DNA of 64,000 nt, taken from assembly GCA_021014325.1 (NCBI GenBank), contig CM037460.1, positions 20,366,044 to 20,430,043 on the forward strand. Direction: 5' to 3'. Position 1 is the first letter of the stretch, and each line of letters starts with the position of its first letter. This DNA comes from Plazaster borealis. Taxonomy: Eukaryota > Echinodermata > Asteroidea > Forcipulatida > Labidiasteridae. The position numbers and the translations under genes are program-made. The notes under the pieces were generated by a model that worked only from the letters and a program-made list of their open reading frames with translations, was not told where the DNA came from and made no database searches. Shown here in pieces: positions 47,201-62,200 of the stretch.

Positions 47201-50200
47201 TATTTTTCAAGATGGTTGCCAGCTTTTTTCTGTGTGCTTTTTTGGGTGTGCTAAAGTCAAAAATACAATCTTATTTATTTTAAAATTAATTTTTTTTGTC
47301 AGGGATTGTTAAAAATGTATCATTTTTTTCAAAAAAGAAAAAAGAAGAAAAAAAGGAGGCGGCCTCTAAAAAGGAAGTGGGCGGGGATGCTAAACATGTT
47401 TTTATTTTTATTTGGCCTAATATTGAGTAGCAAATGGTGATTCTGGAGAAGCAGCTGCTACGCTATACATGGGAAATCGTTCACTGATTTGTCATTATTA
47501 AGTTCCATTAACGTTGTGATAAATTTATAAATTTATTCTTAATATTTTAAATTAAATGGGGGTGAACTTGAATGTGCAGATGGTCAGGCCAAGCTCTCTC
47601 CCACGTGAAATCCATACCAAAAATGTACTCTACTCCATTGTCATACAATTAGACGGTCCCTTGACGAGTTCTAAATTATATAAAGCCGTTTCTCTTCTGT
47701 ATCATGCAATTACTATGCAATTAATGGAAGATTTGTGGTGGTTTGAGTTAATGCTATATTCATTTCATTTCATTTCATTTATTCTGGTTGTGAAGCCAAG
47801 GACTCTAGGAAAGCAAACTTAATCACTGTACTGGCCAAGAACCCAATGGAGAGAGGACAAGGAAGGAATTTTCAGTTTTAGATGTGGGAGTAAAACCCAT
47901 GAGAATTTATCCAGGGAAAATCCACGCAGTCAGGTAGGGACTGAAAACCCAGTCCACGTAGTGCCCCAGGCGTGATTTAAACCAGGGTCCTAGAGGTGGA
48001 AGGCAAGGAAAGATACCACTAAGCCAACCCGACCACCCAGAATTCATCCAAAACCTAGTGAATAATTTAACTTCCCGCCTTGTTTCTACATTCATGAATT
48101 GTTCATTGTATACCCTACAATCTTATTGTTGTTGTTGTTTTATTTTGGAAAGAGCTATTAGTTTAAGGGGGAGGGAACCTTATGATACATGTATTATTTT
48201 TCAAGTTGTTCATACTTTTTTGAAATTTCAAAACAAATTCAGCAAAATTAAGTTTTAATACTTTAGACTTTAAACATGTACATGTATTGTAATAAATATA
48301 TCTTTCTTTCTGATATTAATGGTAGCGATCACAACCAGTTTAATGTACAAATGAAATTACAATTCACACACTCACAAAATAACTTAACACTTCAAAAGAA
48401 ATAGTATTATTAACAAGTGGTTTGCACAGTTTTAAGCAGCCTAAAGAGACCAGTCGAGAAAGGGTGCTTACAAGCCCATACCAGTTTTTACTAGATGTAT
48501 GCCGGGCTAGTGTTAAGGCGTCTTGTCTCCTAAAAAGATCAAAACATACCGATGCCAGCAGGGATAGGCCTACATGTAATTAGTAACTTTTAGTTCTCTG
48601 TTGGCGGAACAGACGTATCCCCATACTGTGGTTTGGGCACTTGCCTGGTGACCAGTCTTTTTTCTTTTATCTTTAGCTCGGCCGGTTGTCTCGAAAAATG
48701 TGTTGGGCGGCCATTAAATTTTTTTAAAAAAAAGAAAAAAAAAGGCCCTCCTCTTTCCTTTTTTTATTTTTTTATTTTATTTGGCCTAATAAGTCTGATA
48801 ATAATCTTTCAATTCTGTTGAATAAAAGTATTACCTACATATAAGAATGAGATAAATCTTCTGTGCTCGTTCAAATAAAAACAGTGTATATGTGAAACTG
48901 TGTAGCCTTTTCTCTGGTCTTGCTGGTCCAGTAAAAATGTTGAGCTGCAAGCCCTGAGGTCTTGTGGATTTTTCCTCCCAAATTCGAGCCCCCAGATATT
49001 TTTTTTGTCAGTGTCTTTCATTTTTTAATTATTTGATTTGTAACTTTTCCTGGTTGAGTAATGTATTCTGTCATGTATTCTTTATAATGTTGCCTTGTTT
49101 GTGTTGAGTTTTTACTAATCAGTATTTAAATTATTAAGCGCATCGATGGATCTGTGATTCTGAATGCGCTATATAAAATGCTGTTTTATTATTATTATTA
49201 CAAAAAACACTTGGCAGCAATTGCTTTGCAATTACTGGCTAATTAGCCAGTAATTGCAAAGCAATTGCTGCCAAGTGTCTTTATCAAGGGCACAAGCCCA
49301 GGGGGGCAATTTCATAGCGCTGCTTAACGGTAAGCAAATTTTGTGCTTACTATACATAAAGCAGACACATTTGCTTAAGCATAGCGTATTTCACAGGTTA
49401 GCAAGAAAATTAGGCCGCCAGCTTGCGGGTTCACCTTGGATTTGCATTGTTACGTCATTCATTTTCATACAGTACCCACCGGAAGGTTAGCATGCCTTTT
49501 CGTGTCCTTACGGTTAGCGGGGCTATGAAATGGAAACTCGCGCAGTAAGCACAAAAACGGCCTGTAAGCAGCACTATGAAATTGGGCCTAGGCCACAACT
49601 CAAACCCATAAATATAAATAAATTTGTAAAAAAATATATATGTTAGAGTTGTTGTAAACCACTGGTTTCTTTAGAACCACCACCATTCAAAACAAGATCA
49701 TTAAATAGTGTTACCGCAAATCTTACTAGATTAACAGATGTACAAACAAACTGTAATTTCTTTTTTGGTGAGCCCTTATAATACAATGGGGTTTTTTTTT
49801 CAAACTGTAATTGTGTTTACAAGTTGCCTATTTACAGTAAGAAAATAACAGGCAAGACTCAAATATATTACAATGTACATGAAAAGGTAGATAATTAATG
49901 CTGTCCGAGCGGCTTTTGATTGTTTGGTAAAACAGATAAAATAATTAGTTTCCGGAAAATCCTTTAGAATTTATGAAACCGTTTAGAATTTATGAGCTAC
50001 CCTTGCCCAGTGCTAGTGCCAGCAACAGTTCATGAGTTACAACAGCACTCAGAATTTCAGCCTCTTCATCACAACAGTCTACCACAAATCATTCATGCAT
50101 GGACACAAACACATTTCGCACACCAATAAACAGCAGAGGGAAAAAGAGCTAGGAATGGCAGTGGCTTGGTAACTCTTTTCGGTCGTCCTGGTAGGCTTTG

Positions 50201-53200
50201 GTCAGAGTGTTGGTTTTTCAAGCAATCTCAGGCTGAGGCAAAAACAAAATATTGTTTGTTTGTCCATACATGTGTAGAGGGTCCTCAAAAGGTAGGGTCG
50301 GTCGGTCAGTTTTATTTTTAAATGTATAATTTTTTTAAGCAAGACACTTAGCCATTATTGCTGCATCCTTCAGATAGGACGTAAAAGCCGTAGGTCCTGT
50401 GTGTTGTGTAATGCACGTAAAAGAACCCAGTGCACTTATCGTAAAGAGAAGGGGTTCGCCCCGGTGTTCCTGGTTTGATTGGCTGCATATTTCACCACAG
50501 CACCTTGTAAAACCATTACATGGTGCTATGTAACTAAAGGGAAAGGGTCTCCAACTTCAAAAACTTAGCTCCACAATACCTTGCAGGATAAATACTGAAT
50601 GTTGGAGCGCCATGAGCGTCACTGAGTGACGGATTTGAGCGATATATAAGAAGCCACTATTATTATTATTATTGTTAACTACATTTGTGTAAAACTTATT
50701 TTCCACTATTGTCATGAATTGTCCGGGTTCGCCCTTTACCTTTTCAGTTACTAGTTCACTGGTATTTATAATAACCCTACTCCATATCAATCTGAGAGTC
50801 CATTTTCAAAGAGCTGCTTAAGCAGACAATTTTGCTTCACAAGTATCAGCTGACTAAAAATTAGCAGAATACCAGCCACAGGTGGTACAACGCTGGTAAT
50901 CTTAATCTGGTAAGCATAATTCTGTTGTGCTTGAGCTACTTTTTGTGCTTGTAAGCAGGGCTGTATGTTTCCATTTCATTGGGATTTTAATTTGAAGTCA
51001 TAATAGAGGTATTTGTTGCGGTCAGTAGTTTGCAATGTTAGAATCAGGAAGTAGGAAGTAGTGAACTAGCCAATTGAACCCATCCTTGTTTGTTTGGGGT
51101 TTTTATGCGCATTCGACCCGAAATAAGGCTAAAAGCCACTCTTGTTTAAGGGGCTACAAGACGAAAAACATTTAAGATAAAAATAACCCAGGGGAGCTGA
51201 AGGTAGGAATTGATAATCCTCTTAAAACAGCCTAGATTGTAGGATGGAGGGAAACATGCACCAGGCAAAGAGTTCCAAAGAGATGCAGTATATGGAAAAA
51301 CCTGTTGTTAATAATATTATTGTATATTTACATTTTTTTCCCCACACACAGAATTATATGAAAATTTGGTAAATCTACCTACACGTAGCAACAAGGATTT
51401 GATTAAAAGGAAGGGTAACTCAATAAACACACATCCCAATCTTCACAACCTGGCTGAAGGTTAAATTGATGTTTGACCCATGTGTACAGACACACACACA
51501 CACACACACACACATCATTGGACCAAACTCCCCAGATACAATACCACCAGTGAAGCTAATAGATGTAACCAAGGCAACAGCAGCATCACCATGGCAACCA
51601 TTAAAGCGCTAATTATTAAACCCTGAGCCCCTCCCCCCGCCTCAGGAATACAGTAGTTCAAAGCGCAACAGCTGATTTCGCAGATGTTTTTTTTTTTAGT
51701 TTTATAGATGCATTTTGAGACTATAAATATATACGCAATCGCGTTATTTTGATTTGTTCCACAAATTTTTTCGCTCATGGGGAAAAATTGCATTTTTTAT
51801 AATGGCATGAGAAAACAGATTCATGCATGAATCTTTGATAGATTTATTACATGAAAAAAAATCCATAGCTTTGTGTCCGTCTCTTACATTTTAGTCATGT
51901 ATGTAACTGGACAAAATTCTGTAGAAATTGTTTATTATTTGTCAAAAATGTGTAATTATTTGTTTATTAATTTTGTTCACAAACTGTACATTTTACCGTA
52001 AAATCCGCAGCAGAAACCCCCCCCCCCCAGTGTGTAATGGTGTTTAAAGTTAGGGTCATAGATTGGTTTTTGTCAATGTAATGCTGATTTATAAGCAAAA
52101 TTATAAAAAAAGATACAATAAAAGTCACATGTCAAAGTTTCAGCTGAATACAGTGAAGACACCAAAAAAGTGTCACAGTAATTTTTCACAAGAACGTCAA
52201 ATCCATCCACGTTTAGCAAGGACAGCGTAACCAACCGCATCTCTGGCTGCAGCATTCGTGAACAGACACCAACCCTCAGAAATTTGAGCAACAATTAGTT
52301 TCTCAGATTCAAATGTTTTGGGTGCAAAAATTATCCAAACCATATTACTCCGAAAGGAATCCTTTCTCAAATAAGTTTATACTCCCAACAGCTGCAGTGC
52401 TTCTCATCACATAAATTTTTATGCTCATTAATTTTTGGAGTGTTTACAAAGCTATGACCCTACCTATAAACATTGTACACGTTTGGTAATTACTCAAAAT
52501 ATATATTAGCATAAACACTGACTTGGTAACGAGCAACAGAGAGCTGTTGATAGTATAAAACATTGTGAGAAACGACTCCCTCTGAAGTAACCACTAAAAT
52601 AATAAAAGACTTCAGGCCTGAAGCCTTTTATTCCTATCTGAAAGCACACAAATTTGTACAACAAGGGTGTTTTTTCTTTCATCATTTTCTTGCAACTTCG
52701 ATGACCAATTGAGCCCAAATTTTCACAGGCTTGTTATTTTATGCGTATGTTGGGAAACACCAAGTGAGAACACTGGTCTTTGACAATTACCAAACAAGTT
52801 CAGTGCCTTCAAACGACTTGATGAAAAAAGAACAAAAATTGTGTTTAATTGTTTTTCCCACGCATCATATGATTACGTCTTAGGGGAACCAAACTTAGCA
52901 TCTCACTCACATGATGACTTGTGCATAACAACTGCATGTTTAATTATTGATGCATTAAAACTGTCGTTTCTTACACTACTCCAGCTGATGGTTTGCATTT
53001 GGGGAATTAGCAAAATCGATGTTACATGTCCATGCAAAGCCTCAAGTCAAATGATAATTAATTTATGTTTGAAAAATTGTAATGTTCAATAACATGCACC
53101 TGCTGCCCACAGGCCAGTGTCGCGGTTTCAGCTTTCCGGCGTAATCAGTTTTCCGCATTTCATCACACAATAATCACGGTTTCAGTTTTCCGGCAGATTC

Positions 53201-56200
53201 AGTTTTCCGGGTGATGTATAGCCGTACATTTCTGCACGTTGTAGTCATGGTCTCCTGCGCTCTAAAAATCGTCAGAAAATACCGCCGCGAGCGAGTACTG
53301 TAGTTCTCTCAGTGACCCCAAATATGTGATTGGTCTTCTCACAAAATTCTCTTAGACGATCATGCGTTCACCGCTCGATGTACTTGTGGACGCCGCCATG
53401 ACAGCTAGCTACCGAAGAGAGTAGCAACGCAGAAGACTCAGTACGGCACTAAAATGGACTACTTTCACTTGCAGTGCGCAGGCATGGCATGACGTAATGT
53501 TACCGTATTTGGTCATCCGGAAAACTGAATACGCCGGAAAGCTGAAACCGCAACACTGGCCTACATGTAACTGTTGTGTTTTTAAAATGTTATGCCACGT
53601 ACATGTTGATGAACAGCAACTTTAAGAGTAGTTTGGAATTTTTTGTAACCAGTTCACGTAGGTATTCAAAAAATCTTTTCCATGTATCTGCACGATGTTT
53701 TTTTTTCTTCTGAACTTTTAGAGCTTCTGGAGTAATCACTAAGCTTTGAGAATATCGTTGTCACATTGAAACTCTGACTTTACAAAGGAAGGACAACAAA
53801 GGTTCTCATAATTAGCACCAGGATTTGTTGTTCTCTATCGAGAAAATTATATGAGTAAGTGTTTGCAATGAATCTCAAAACCTTGGCCGTAATCCGCGGC
53901 CCTGATAATCTGCCATGGTATTTGGATTCTTGGACTGCTTGGACATACCTCCCATTGAGACTTATACAGTGATATACATGTACAGCCTGTCCATACTTGT
54001 AAGCCACATTTGTATAACAAAATGATATAATTTTGTTTGGGGGGGGGGGTTCTGGAATCGGAATTACACAATAACCCCCCGAGGAAAAAGGGAGAGTTCG
54101 AGCATGAATTCCAGTATCAATTCTGTCCCTCTTTGCACAGGGGAAACAAAGTAGGTAGCTCAGTAGGTGCATGCCTGTTGACCCTACACAATGGAATATT
54201 TGGTTGAATATACCATCAGAGAGTCAACTGTCTGGCTAACGTTTGGCATCATCATCCGACGTGAAGTGGTTAAAAAGGTGTCCAGTCCATGGAGAGTGCA
54301 AATGAGGTTGCTATGCAACTGTACACTTGCATGGACTTTGATCAAGTACATGTAACCAGAAATCAGACCTTGTGCTGCTTTTTTCTTTCTTTCAAGACTA
54401 ATCCACCGAGCTAGCCAGCTGTATGTTTAAAGAGCCTGCACAAATTTCTACAAGAACGCTCTGTAAAAATTGCTCACAAAACTCTTTACACCTGAGGACC
54501 AGTCACAACTCTCTCCCAAGTGGTCCTGCTGGCTAGTTCAGTGTTACTGTTAGAGAACATCCCTGTTTCATTTTGAAATATGGACTAGTGAAAAAGCTGA
54601 CGGACTAGTGAAATGAAAAGTTAAGTGGTCCTGCTGGCTAGTCACTAATAAAGGGTAAGGGCAAACCCTGACATGCCTCAATCACATCATGAAAATCAAA
54701 ATAATATATTCACAGGTTAAGTTGTTCATTTATGGAGTAGCCTGTAGCAGACTACCTGAGAAGCAAGTTTATCTTCAAGCAGGCCTGAATATTCGATTCT
54801 GATTGGTCGATCCATAGCAACAAGGAGTGTGATATTATAAGTTATCACACAAGCGCGAGTGGTATACGGAAAAATATAGCGCTTCTGCGTCCCATATCCA
54901 ACGGGGCCGTTTATCTTCAAGCAAACTTGATGCGCAGTTAGAACACACAATACGCAGGGTGTGATATGGGCCGTGCAATATAAGTTTTTATCTTCAAGCA
55001 GGCTTGAATACTCAATTCTGATTGTTCGATCCATAGCAACAAGGAGTGTGATATAAAGTTATATCGCACGGCCCATATCACACCCTGCGTATTGTGTGTT
55101 CTAACTCAGCGTATTGCGTTTTTATATTTAAGCTAGTTTGCTTGAAGATAAATATGTTATCACACGCGCGCTCGTGGAATACGAAAAAATATAGCGCGTC
55201 TGCGTCCCATATCCAACTCGGCCTTCGACGCAGAAGCGCTATATTTTTCCGTATACCACTCGCGCTTGTGTGATAACTTATATTGTCTAGACCGCAGCAC
55301 TCCTGTTTACACACTGTGCTTGGTCTCTACTGTTGTCTACATGTTGGCGCCCCGATGTTTCTTTATCAGCCATGACACCTGTTTGGCCGTCAAATCTTAC
55401 AACTCTGACTGATGAATGTGATGTTTTTTTTTATATTAAACAAAACAAAAATCAATACCGATCAATAATCAATTGGGTGCTGTTGATTCTGATAAAACAC
55501 TGCATGTTTTCACAAGTGGCATTGTTTTATCAGACCAGTGGAAACAAAAAAAGGGCCAACAAATTAAATAGAACATTATGATAATGGGTAGAGCTGCCAA
55601 CATTTACATCTTGCAATCAGGAAGATTTTGTGCAAGATTCAGAGAGATACTTACAATTTTTACATTCAACGTAATAGGGGAAAAGTTTTCTATAATCAGG
55701 AAGTTTTCCAAATTAATTTGTTCATCAGAACATGTATAGATTGGTTTATTTTCAGGGAACTTTCGGCAGAATCAGGGAGAGTTGGCAGCTCTGAATGGGT
55801 AAACAAATTATCTATTTTTTTTTTCCTTTGATAATTTTAAGATGCACCTTAGATTTTTCTAGTCTTACAATAGTTTCAGAATAAAATTTTATGACAAATA
55901 ATGAAAGAAGGATACAGAGTAAATTACAGTCAATGTTATATTAAGATTGTTCATTTGCTGCGGCTTTGGGTGGCCCTTAATTTAAGAGGCTTATTTCACA
56001 TTATTGTAGTTGTACATTACTGTTGCTAAGCAAATATAAGGCCAAAAAGTAAAAAAAAACAAAAAACCAAAAAAAACAGAAATACAAAATCGGCAAAAAA
56101 AGGAAAAATCCGCTTTAAAGCGGAGATCTCACACACAGGCCTGCTTGAAGGTAACAATTTGATCCACTAATTTAGAATACCAACAACCATGCAGTGAACA

Positions 56201-59200
56201 AGTGAAAAATTCTATCCCAGTAGGTTACTGCATTTCTTTGAAAAAAAACACCAAAATACAGTTTCATGGGATTTTGTGAATTTTGAAATTTGTGTTTATT
56301 TCAAGTGTGCCGCATAGAAATTATAATTGAATTGGCAGTTTTTAGGTTGGAAAAGATGTTTGAAGAAAGGTGAAGCTACCATATTTTGCCATGTCAACAA
56401 AACTCAATATAAAAAATAAATAAAGAATAAATAAAAACGCCCTCAACCCCCCACTCCTCCCCCCCAGACAAAAAAGGACGCTCAACAATTTTTTTTTACG
56501 TGGCCTAAGAGAGGGAAAAAACACTCACCGCTTTCTCACACTTCTTGCTCATGAGACTGTCCTCCTTCCCAGCCTGCTGCTTGGCAAGCTTCATCAGGCA
56601 ATGCAGTGTTTTGCCTTCACGCTGCAGTCCCCCTCCGCACTGTCTGGATATCTCAGTCTTGCAGTCCAAGATGACCTCTGGGTCGACCATGAAGTCATCC
56701 ATCAAGCTTTTGCGGGTGTCTTCGACCTCTGCTACGCAATCGCCCGACAACTTAGTACCTACAAGACAATCGTACACATACATGATTGAATAAACACTTC
56801 ACAAGGGCCTTGAAATCTCCATTGCTCTAACGTGGTCAAGGCTGGCCTCCCCCACCATCAGCCCCTCCCCCTGCAAGGCTATCCTATGAATTATTGAATC
56901 AATCAACTGAGCTGGCTGAGTTCTGGTGCCCAGCTTGTAAAACAAAAGATTAAAAAGTCTACAATTAGGCCTAACAAAAAAAAATTATGTTGGCGTAACC
57001 CGACCTACCCTAAAAAATACGGCCGACCCTGGATATTTTAATTTTTTTTCAACTCTTTATCCCCCAGCTGAATGATTAAAAAAACAACTTTCCTACCACA
57101 AACGAAGCCGACAGTGAAAACAAAAACTGACATCCTTTTCTTCAATTAATGTCAGCCCCCAGACACTCTCCAGCCCTGGGAGAATGATTGACACTCCTAT
57201 TGAGATCCAATTACGTCTCATTTTAATCCTCTGCAGTTTGTTATACATTGTTTTAGTTTGTAATAATCTTGCTTCACTCAAAAGACAAGCCGAGCGCGCT
57301 ATATCTTTGTGGTTTTATGACCTGGTTCTGTGACCCTTGAGTGGGTATAGTGTTCTATTAAACCTGGAAAGTGTGTTGACATCCGCTGGCTTAAAGTTTT
57401 GATTGGAACGGTAGAAACAGTTAAACAGTTAACTGGAATTCACAAGTTTCGTGTAACTATTTTTTGAAAAAAAAAAAAAAAAAATCACGACCTGCCTAAC
57501 CAATTTTTTTCTGGCCGGTTACGCCAACATAACATTTTTTTTTTGTAGGCCTTAGAAGAGCTAGTGAGTGATAACCCCAAGCTGCCTTCTGATCCATAAG
57601 CAATGATTTGGTCACATACATTACATTCACTCTTGGACAGAGGCTTCTGGAGACCCTTGCTCATGTTGCTTATGGTGTGAATCAGGGTCGGAGTCATGCC
57701 ATATTACAAACCTTTGACCTCAAGGGAGTCTGAAAGCTTATCAATTAGCAACATATCCTTATATCTTAGCTGGGAGAGGGGGGTTGGTTGTAGTGGCATC
57801 AACTCCAAAACCAGGACCAACAAGGCCGGCCAGTGATGCCATGTAAATCAACCCTCTGACCAACTCAAAACTCTCACCAGTCCAGCAGTTCTTTTGGTAG
57901 TGCACATAAAAGAACCCAGAACACTTATCGTGGAAGAGTAGGGGTTTACCCCAACGTTTCTGGTTCACATAGCAACCACCCTTGTTTACAGGTTTCCTCA
58001 GGCTTGCGAGCTACAGTGATTAAGTTCACTTATGAGGCATCCTTCTCTCACAAGACGATGACTAGAGCAAGCTAGTTGAAACGTTGAGACCTACTTAGAC
58101 TCACTCCGTGACAGTGTAGTTATTAACGATCCCCCCGATCCACATCGGGAAAGTAGTAGTCCCGCCCGATTTCCTACCTCCCGCCCAGGTAGTAGTTAAT
58201 AAGCAGGACAGTTCTTTTCAGAACTGAGAATCTTCCGAATTCCGAGTATTCTACTCTGCGGCAGTAGAATAAAAAGCAAGACAAGTTCTCAAAAAACAAA
58301 ATCTACCTAGCAAGTAGATATACACATGGTGTTACCGCAAACCAAATATATATTGATACTTCACGATGCAATGCCTCAAATCCTATATCCTTGGTTTCAC
58401 TACCAGAAATATATAATAATAAAAATAATAATGACCACTCTAAATACTGACCACACAACCATTGACCACAGACCTCCGTTAACATCTAAGACAAACCAGA
58501 CAAACCTTTATGTTTGGCACGCTCCAAGCAGATGAGAAGTTTGGACAGTCTTAGCTCACGGTTCTGCTTGTCTTTGGGGCTGAGACACTGCGTCTTCTTC
58601 ATGTCTTCTCGGCATTTCCGAGCGAGCCGGTAGTTGGCCTTAAAGTCTTCATTGACCACGGTTTGACGGACAGTCAGTTTGTTACGACACTAGAGGAGAG
58701 AAGATAACAATAACTAGTTCTTATACAGAGCATTTTACATTAACAACGTATCAATGCGCTTAACATTAGTGCCCTGGTCATTGGGCCAATAACATTCCTT
58801 TGATCTTTCTCAGCTCCCTGGGGAATATACAGCCCCGAGCTGCCGTGGCGCTCCAAAGGCTTTTCAAACACAATATCAACCTCTACCCTCGCAGGTACCC
58901 ATTTATACCCCTGGGAGAAGAGAAGCAATTGCAGTAAAGTATCTTGCTCAAGGATACAAGTGTCATGAACGGGATTCGAACTCACACCCCGATGACTTAA
59001 CCATCAAAACTTGAATTCGATGTTCTAAACCACTCGGCAACATGACACAACACATCTTAACACATCTTATGCAAACTGTTTGGGGTTTCTATTTTTGACA
59101 CCACGGGTCTGCTGACCCAACACTAAAATCACTGGCCTCGGGTCTGTGAACCAGTGTAAAATTCGAGCCCTGAACATGCGTATAATGTAAACTCTGATTT

Positions 59201-62200
59201 TTAGGGCTTACAAAACTCAAATTGTTGCAGTTTGAAAACTCCTTTGTTACTAAATTGAGAAAGCTTTGACTCTCTGTTATTGGCACCTTGACAAGGACAC
59301 TCTTTCTTCATCAAGTTGTCAGAGCTTTAGTCCTCTCTCGTATTGACTTTGCAATCTTCTTTTATTTGGTGCTACAACAGAGTTCAAAGATTACAAAATA
59401 GTGCAGCTCGTTTGGAATGTTCCACGCCGTTGAGAGAATATTAATACCCCATCACTCAGGGAACTTCATTGGATACCGATTTAGAGAAGGAATTCAATTT
59501 AAACTTGCTCTTTTTGTTCATAAATGCTTGAACAAAACTACTCCTAGATATCTTTCCAATGTACCAATGATTTGGAACAATCTTCCTCCTATCATTAGGG
59601 AATCTGTTAGTTTATCTCTATTTCGCAAAGCTCTTAAGACTCACCTCTATCCATGTTAATTTCTATTACGCGCGTTGTGATCTTGACGGAATAGTGCCTT
59701 ACAAGTTTTAATTGCTATGTTATGTTATGTTGAATGAGTGAATAAATCTCATTTCACCGAATCAGGAAAAAAAAAATTATGATAATTTAAAAGTAAAAGG
59801 AAGAGAAAGTTGGCTCCGATATTTTACCCCTTCACTCATGTCCTCCTTAAACTTGTGCTTCAGAAGGCACTTGTAGATTTGGCCCTGGCCGGCAGCCTCG
59901 GCAGCACAGAAACGCTCACGGTCGTCCCGGCAGGCGAAGTACAAAGCCCGATCGCTGTGGTAGTCATCGGCAGTCAGCTCAGCTACCCGTAGGATCTGCT
60001 TCTTGCAGTCGCTATCTAAACTTTTCAGTTTGGATTGCAGACAGTTGATGGTGGCACCTTGGCTATGAGGAACCGCCGGAGCATCCTGGGGGGAAGAGTC
60101 AGACGATGACAAAACAATAATATTAAAGTTGGTCTCAATTGGAGGCTGCGGCTGTTGCTGAAGGGTAATGCTATGGCTGCGGCTGTTGCTGAAGGGTAAT
60201 GCTATGGCTGCAGCTGTTGCTGAAGGGTGTTGCTATGGCTGCGGCTGTTGCTGAAGGGCAATGCTATGGCTGCGGCTGTTGCTGAAGGGCAATGCTATGG
60301 CTGCGGCTGTTGCTGAAGGGTAATGCTATGGCTGCGGCTGTTGCTGAAGGGTAATGCTATGGCTGCGGCTGTTGCTGAAGGGCAATGCTATGGCTGCGGC
60401 TTTTGCTGAAGGGTAATGCTATGGCTGCGGCTGTTGCTGAAGGGTAATGCTATCGCTGCGGCTGTTGCTGAAGGGTGTTGCTATGGCTGCGGCTGTTTCT
60501 GAAGGGTAATGCGGCTGTTGCTGAGGGTGTTGCTGAAGGGTAATGCTATGGCTGCGGCTGTTGCTGAAGGGTAATGCTATGGCTGCGGCTGTTGCTGAAG
60601 GGCAATGCTATGGCTGCGGCTTTTGCTGAAGGGTAATGCTATGGCTGCGGCTGTTGCTGAAGGGTAATGCTATCGCTGCGGCTGTTGCTGAAGGGTGTTG
60701 CTATGGCTGCGGCTGTTTCTGAAGGGTAATGCGGCTGTTGCTGAGGGTGTTGCTATGGGAAGGGCCTTGAATTTGGAGGGAAAAAACCATAAGATCGCAG
60801 GACTTGTAGCTCAGAATCTTTACTGGACCGGGGCTTTTATTTACAAGACCAGAATCAAAATGAGAAGAGACTAGAATGAAAATGAGAACACAGTTTTATC
60901 ATTTAAATTAATTTTATTTGAACAAACGCTAAAAACACAAGAGAAGATTTATCTCTTCTGTTTTATGGGTAATAACTCAGCAGGATTGAAAGATAAAGTT
61001 GTGAGACTCAAACTCAACATTTGAACATCATTCTTAACAAAAAAATGTTAAATTGAAAAAAACAATCTAAGGCCACCGGACTTGTCTTGTCCTGAGTTTA
61101 ATGGCCCGACACTGAAATCACTGGCCTCGAGCCGGTGGTCCAGTGTACAATTCGAGCCCTGCTATGGGCCTCCTATGCTTTAACACAGTGGCGACCAAGC
61201 CGTAGCCTTAGCTGTAACCGTATCTGCAGCTGTCAATTCGGAAAACATCCTTACACCCATACTTTCCAAAATATTTTCCAGAACTGGACCAGAATTATTT
61301 TTTATAAGACCAGAATTGAAATGAGAAAAACAAATACCGGTACAAAATTTAACATTGGAACGAGCACTAAGAGAAGATTTGAATCTCATTTGTATCATGG
61401 GCAAGTTCTTCACAACTCAGCAGAATTGTACTTTATTTATCAGACTGAATGTCAACCTTTGAACAAAAACACAAGACCGCCAGACTTGTCCATTCATGAG
61501 TTTACTGGCCCAATGCTAAAATCACTGGCCTTGGGCCTGCAGTGGCGTGTCGTGGCCGAGTGGATAAGAACACCGGCCTCAAGCTCTGGTGTTTCTGATC
61601 AGCAGAGAGTGGGATCGAGTCCTGGTCGTGACACTTGTGTCCTTAAGCAGGACACTTAACCATTATTGCTTCACCCAGGAGTACAAATGGGTACCGGCGA
61701 GAGCTGGGGAGTAACCTGCGATGGACTGGCAGCGTGTCCAAGGGGAATAGAAATATTCTCAGTTGTTTAATGCCAAGGACCGGCCTGATGAGCCATATTG
61801 GCTCGGGACAGACTTTACTTTACTTTTGGGCCTGCAGTCCAGTGAAAAATTTGAGCCCTGCTTCTGATGTCTGGACTTACCTTTACAGTGGGGCTTTGGT
61901 CATTGACGACACCGCATTGCGTATCGATAATATCTGCCTTGCACGCCATGTACCAGCTGTGGATGAGCCTGAAATCGCTGAATGTGATCGTCTTCATCCT
62001 GTTGACGTATTGTCTGCATTGTACGGAGGTAATGTTCTCGTAGACATCATAAAGGCATGGCAGGACGAGGCCTTTCCCTCGCTCCAATGCAGCGCAACCT
62101 GGAAACTGATTCAAAAAAAGAGAAGAGAACTACGGGGTAAAAGGTTGCTTCATAACAGAGAGCGCCTCTTCTCTTTGCAACAGGGTGCCCTGGCTACATA

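Noticed and set aside
53780..54172. 130-codon minus-strand frame in a GLG1 intron
   Set aside because: No recognisable domain, biased low-complexity composition and no neighbouring exon.
60144..60757. CRISPR-like repeat array
   Set aside because: Units are head to tail without unique spacers in a eukaryotic intron.
61544..61640. Functional tRNA-Leu gene
   Set aside because: The acceptor stem does not close and the sequence continues into a SINE body shared with other copies.
61135..61659. 174-codon plus-strand frame
   Set aside because: Runs through duplicated intronic sequence and a tRNA-derived SINE. No conserved protein features.
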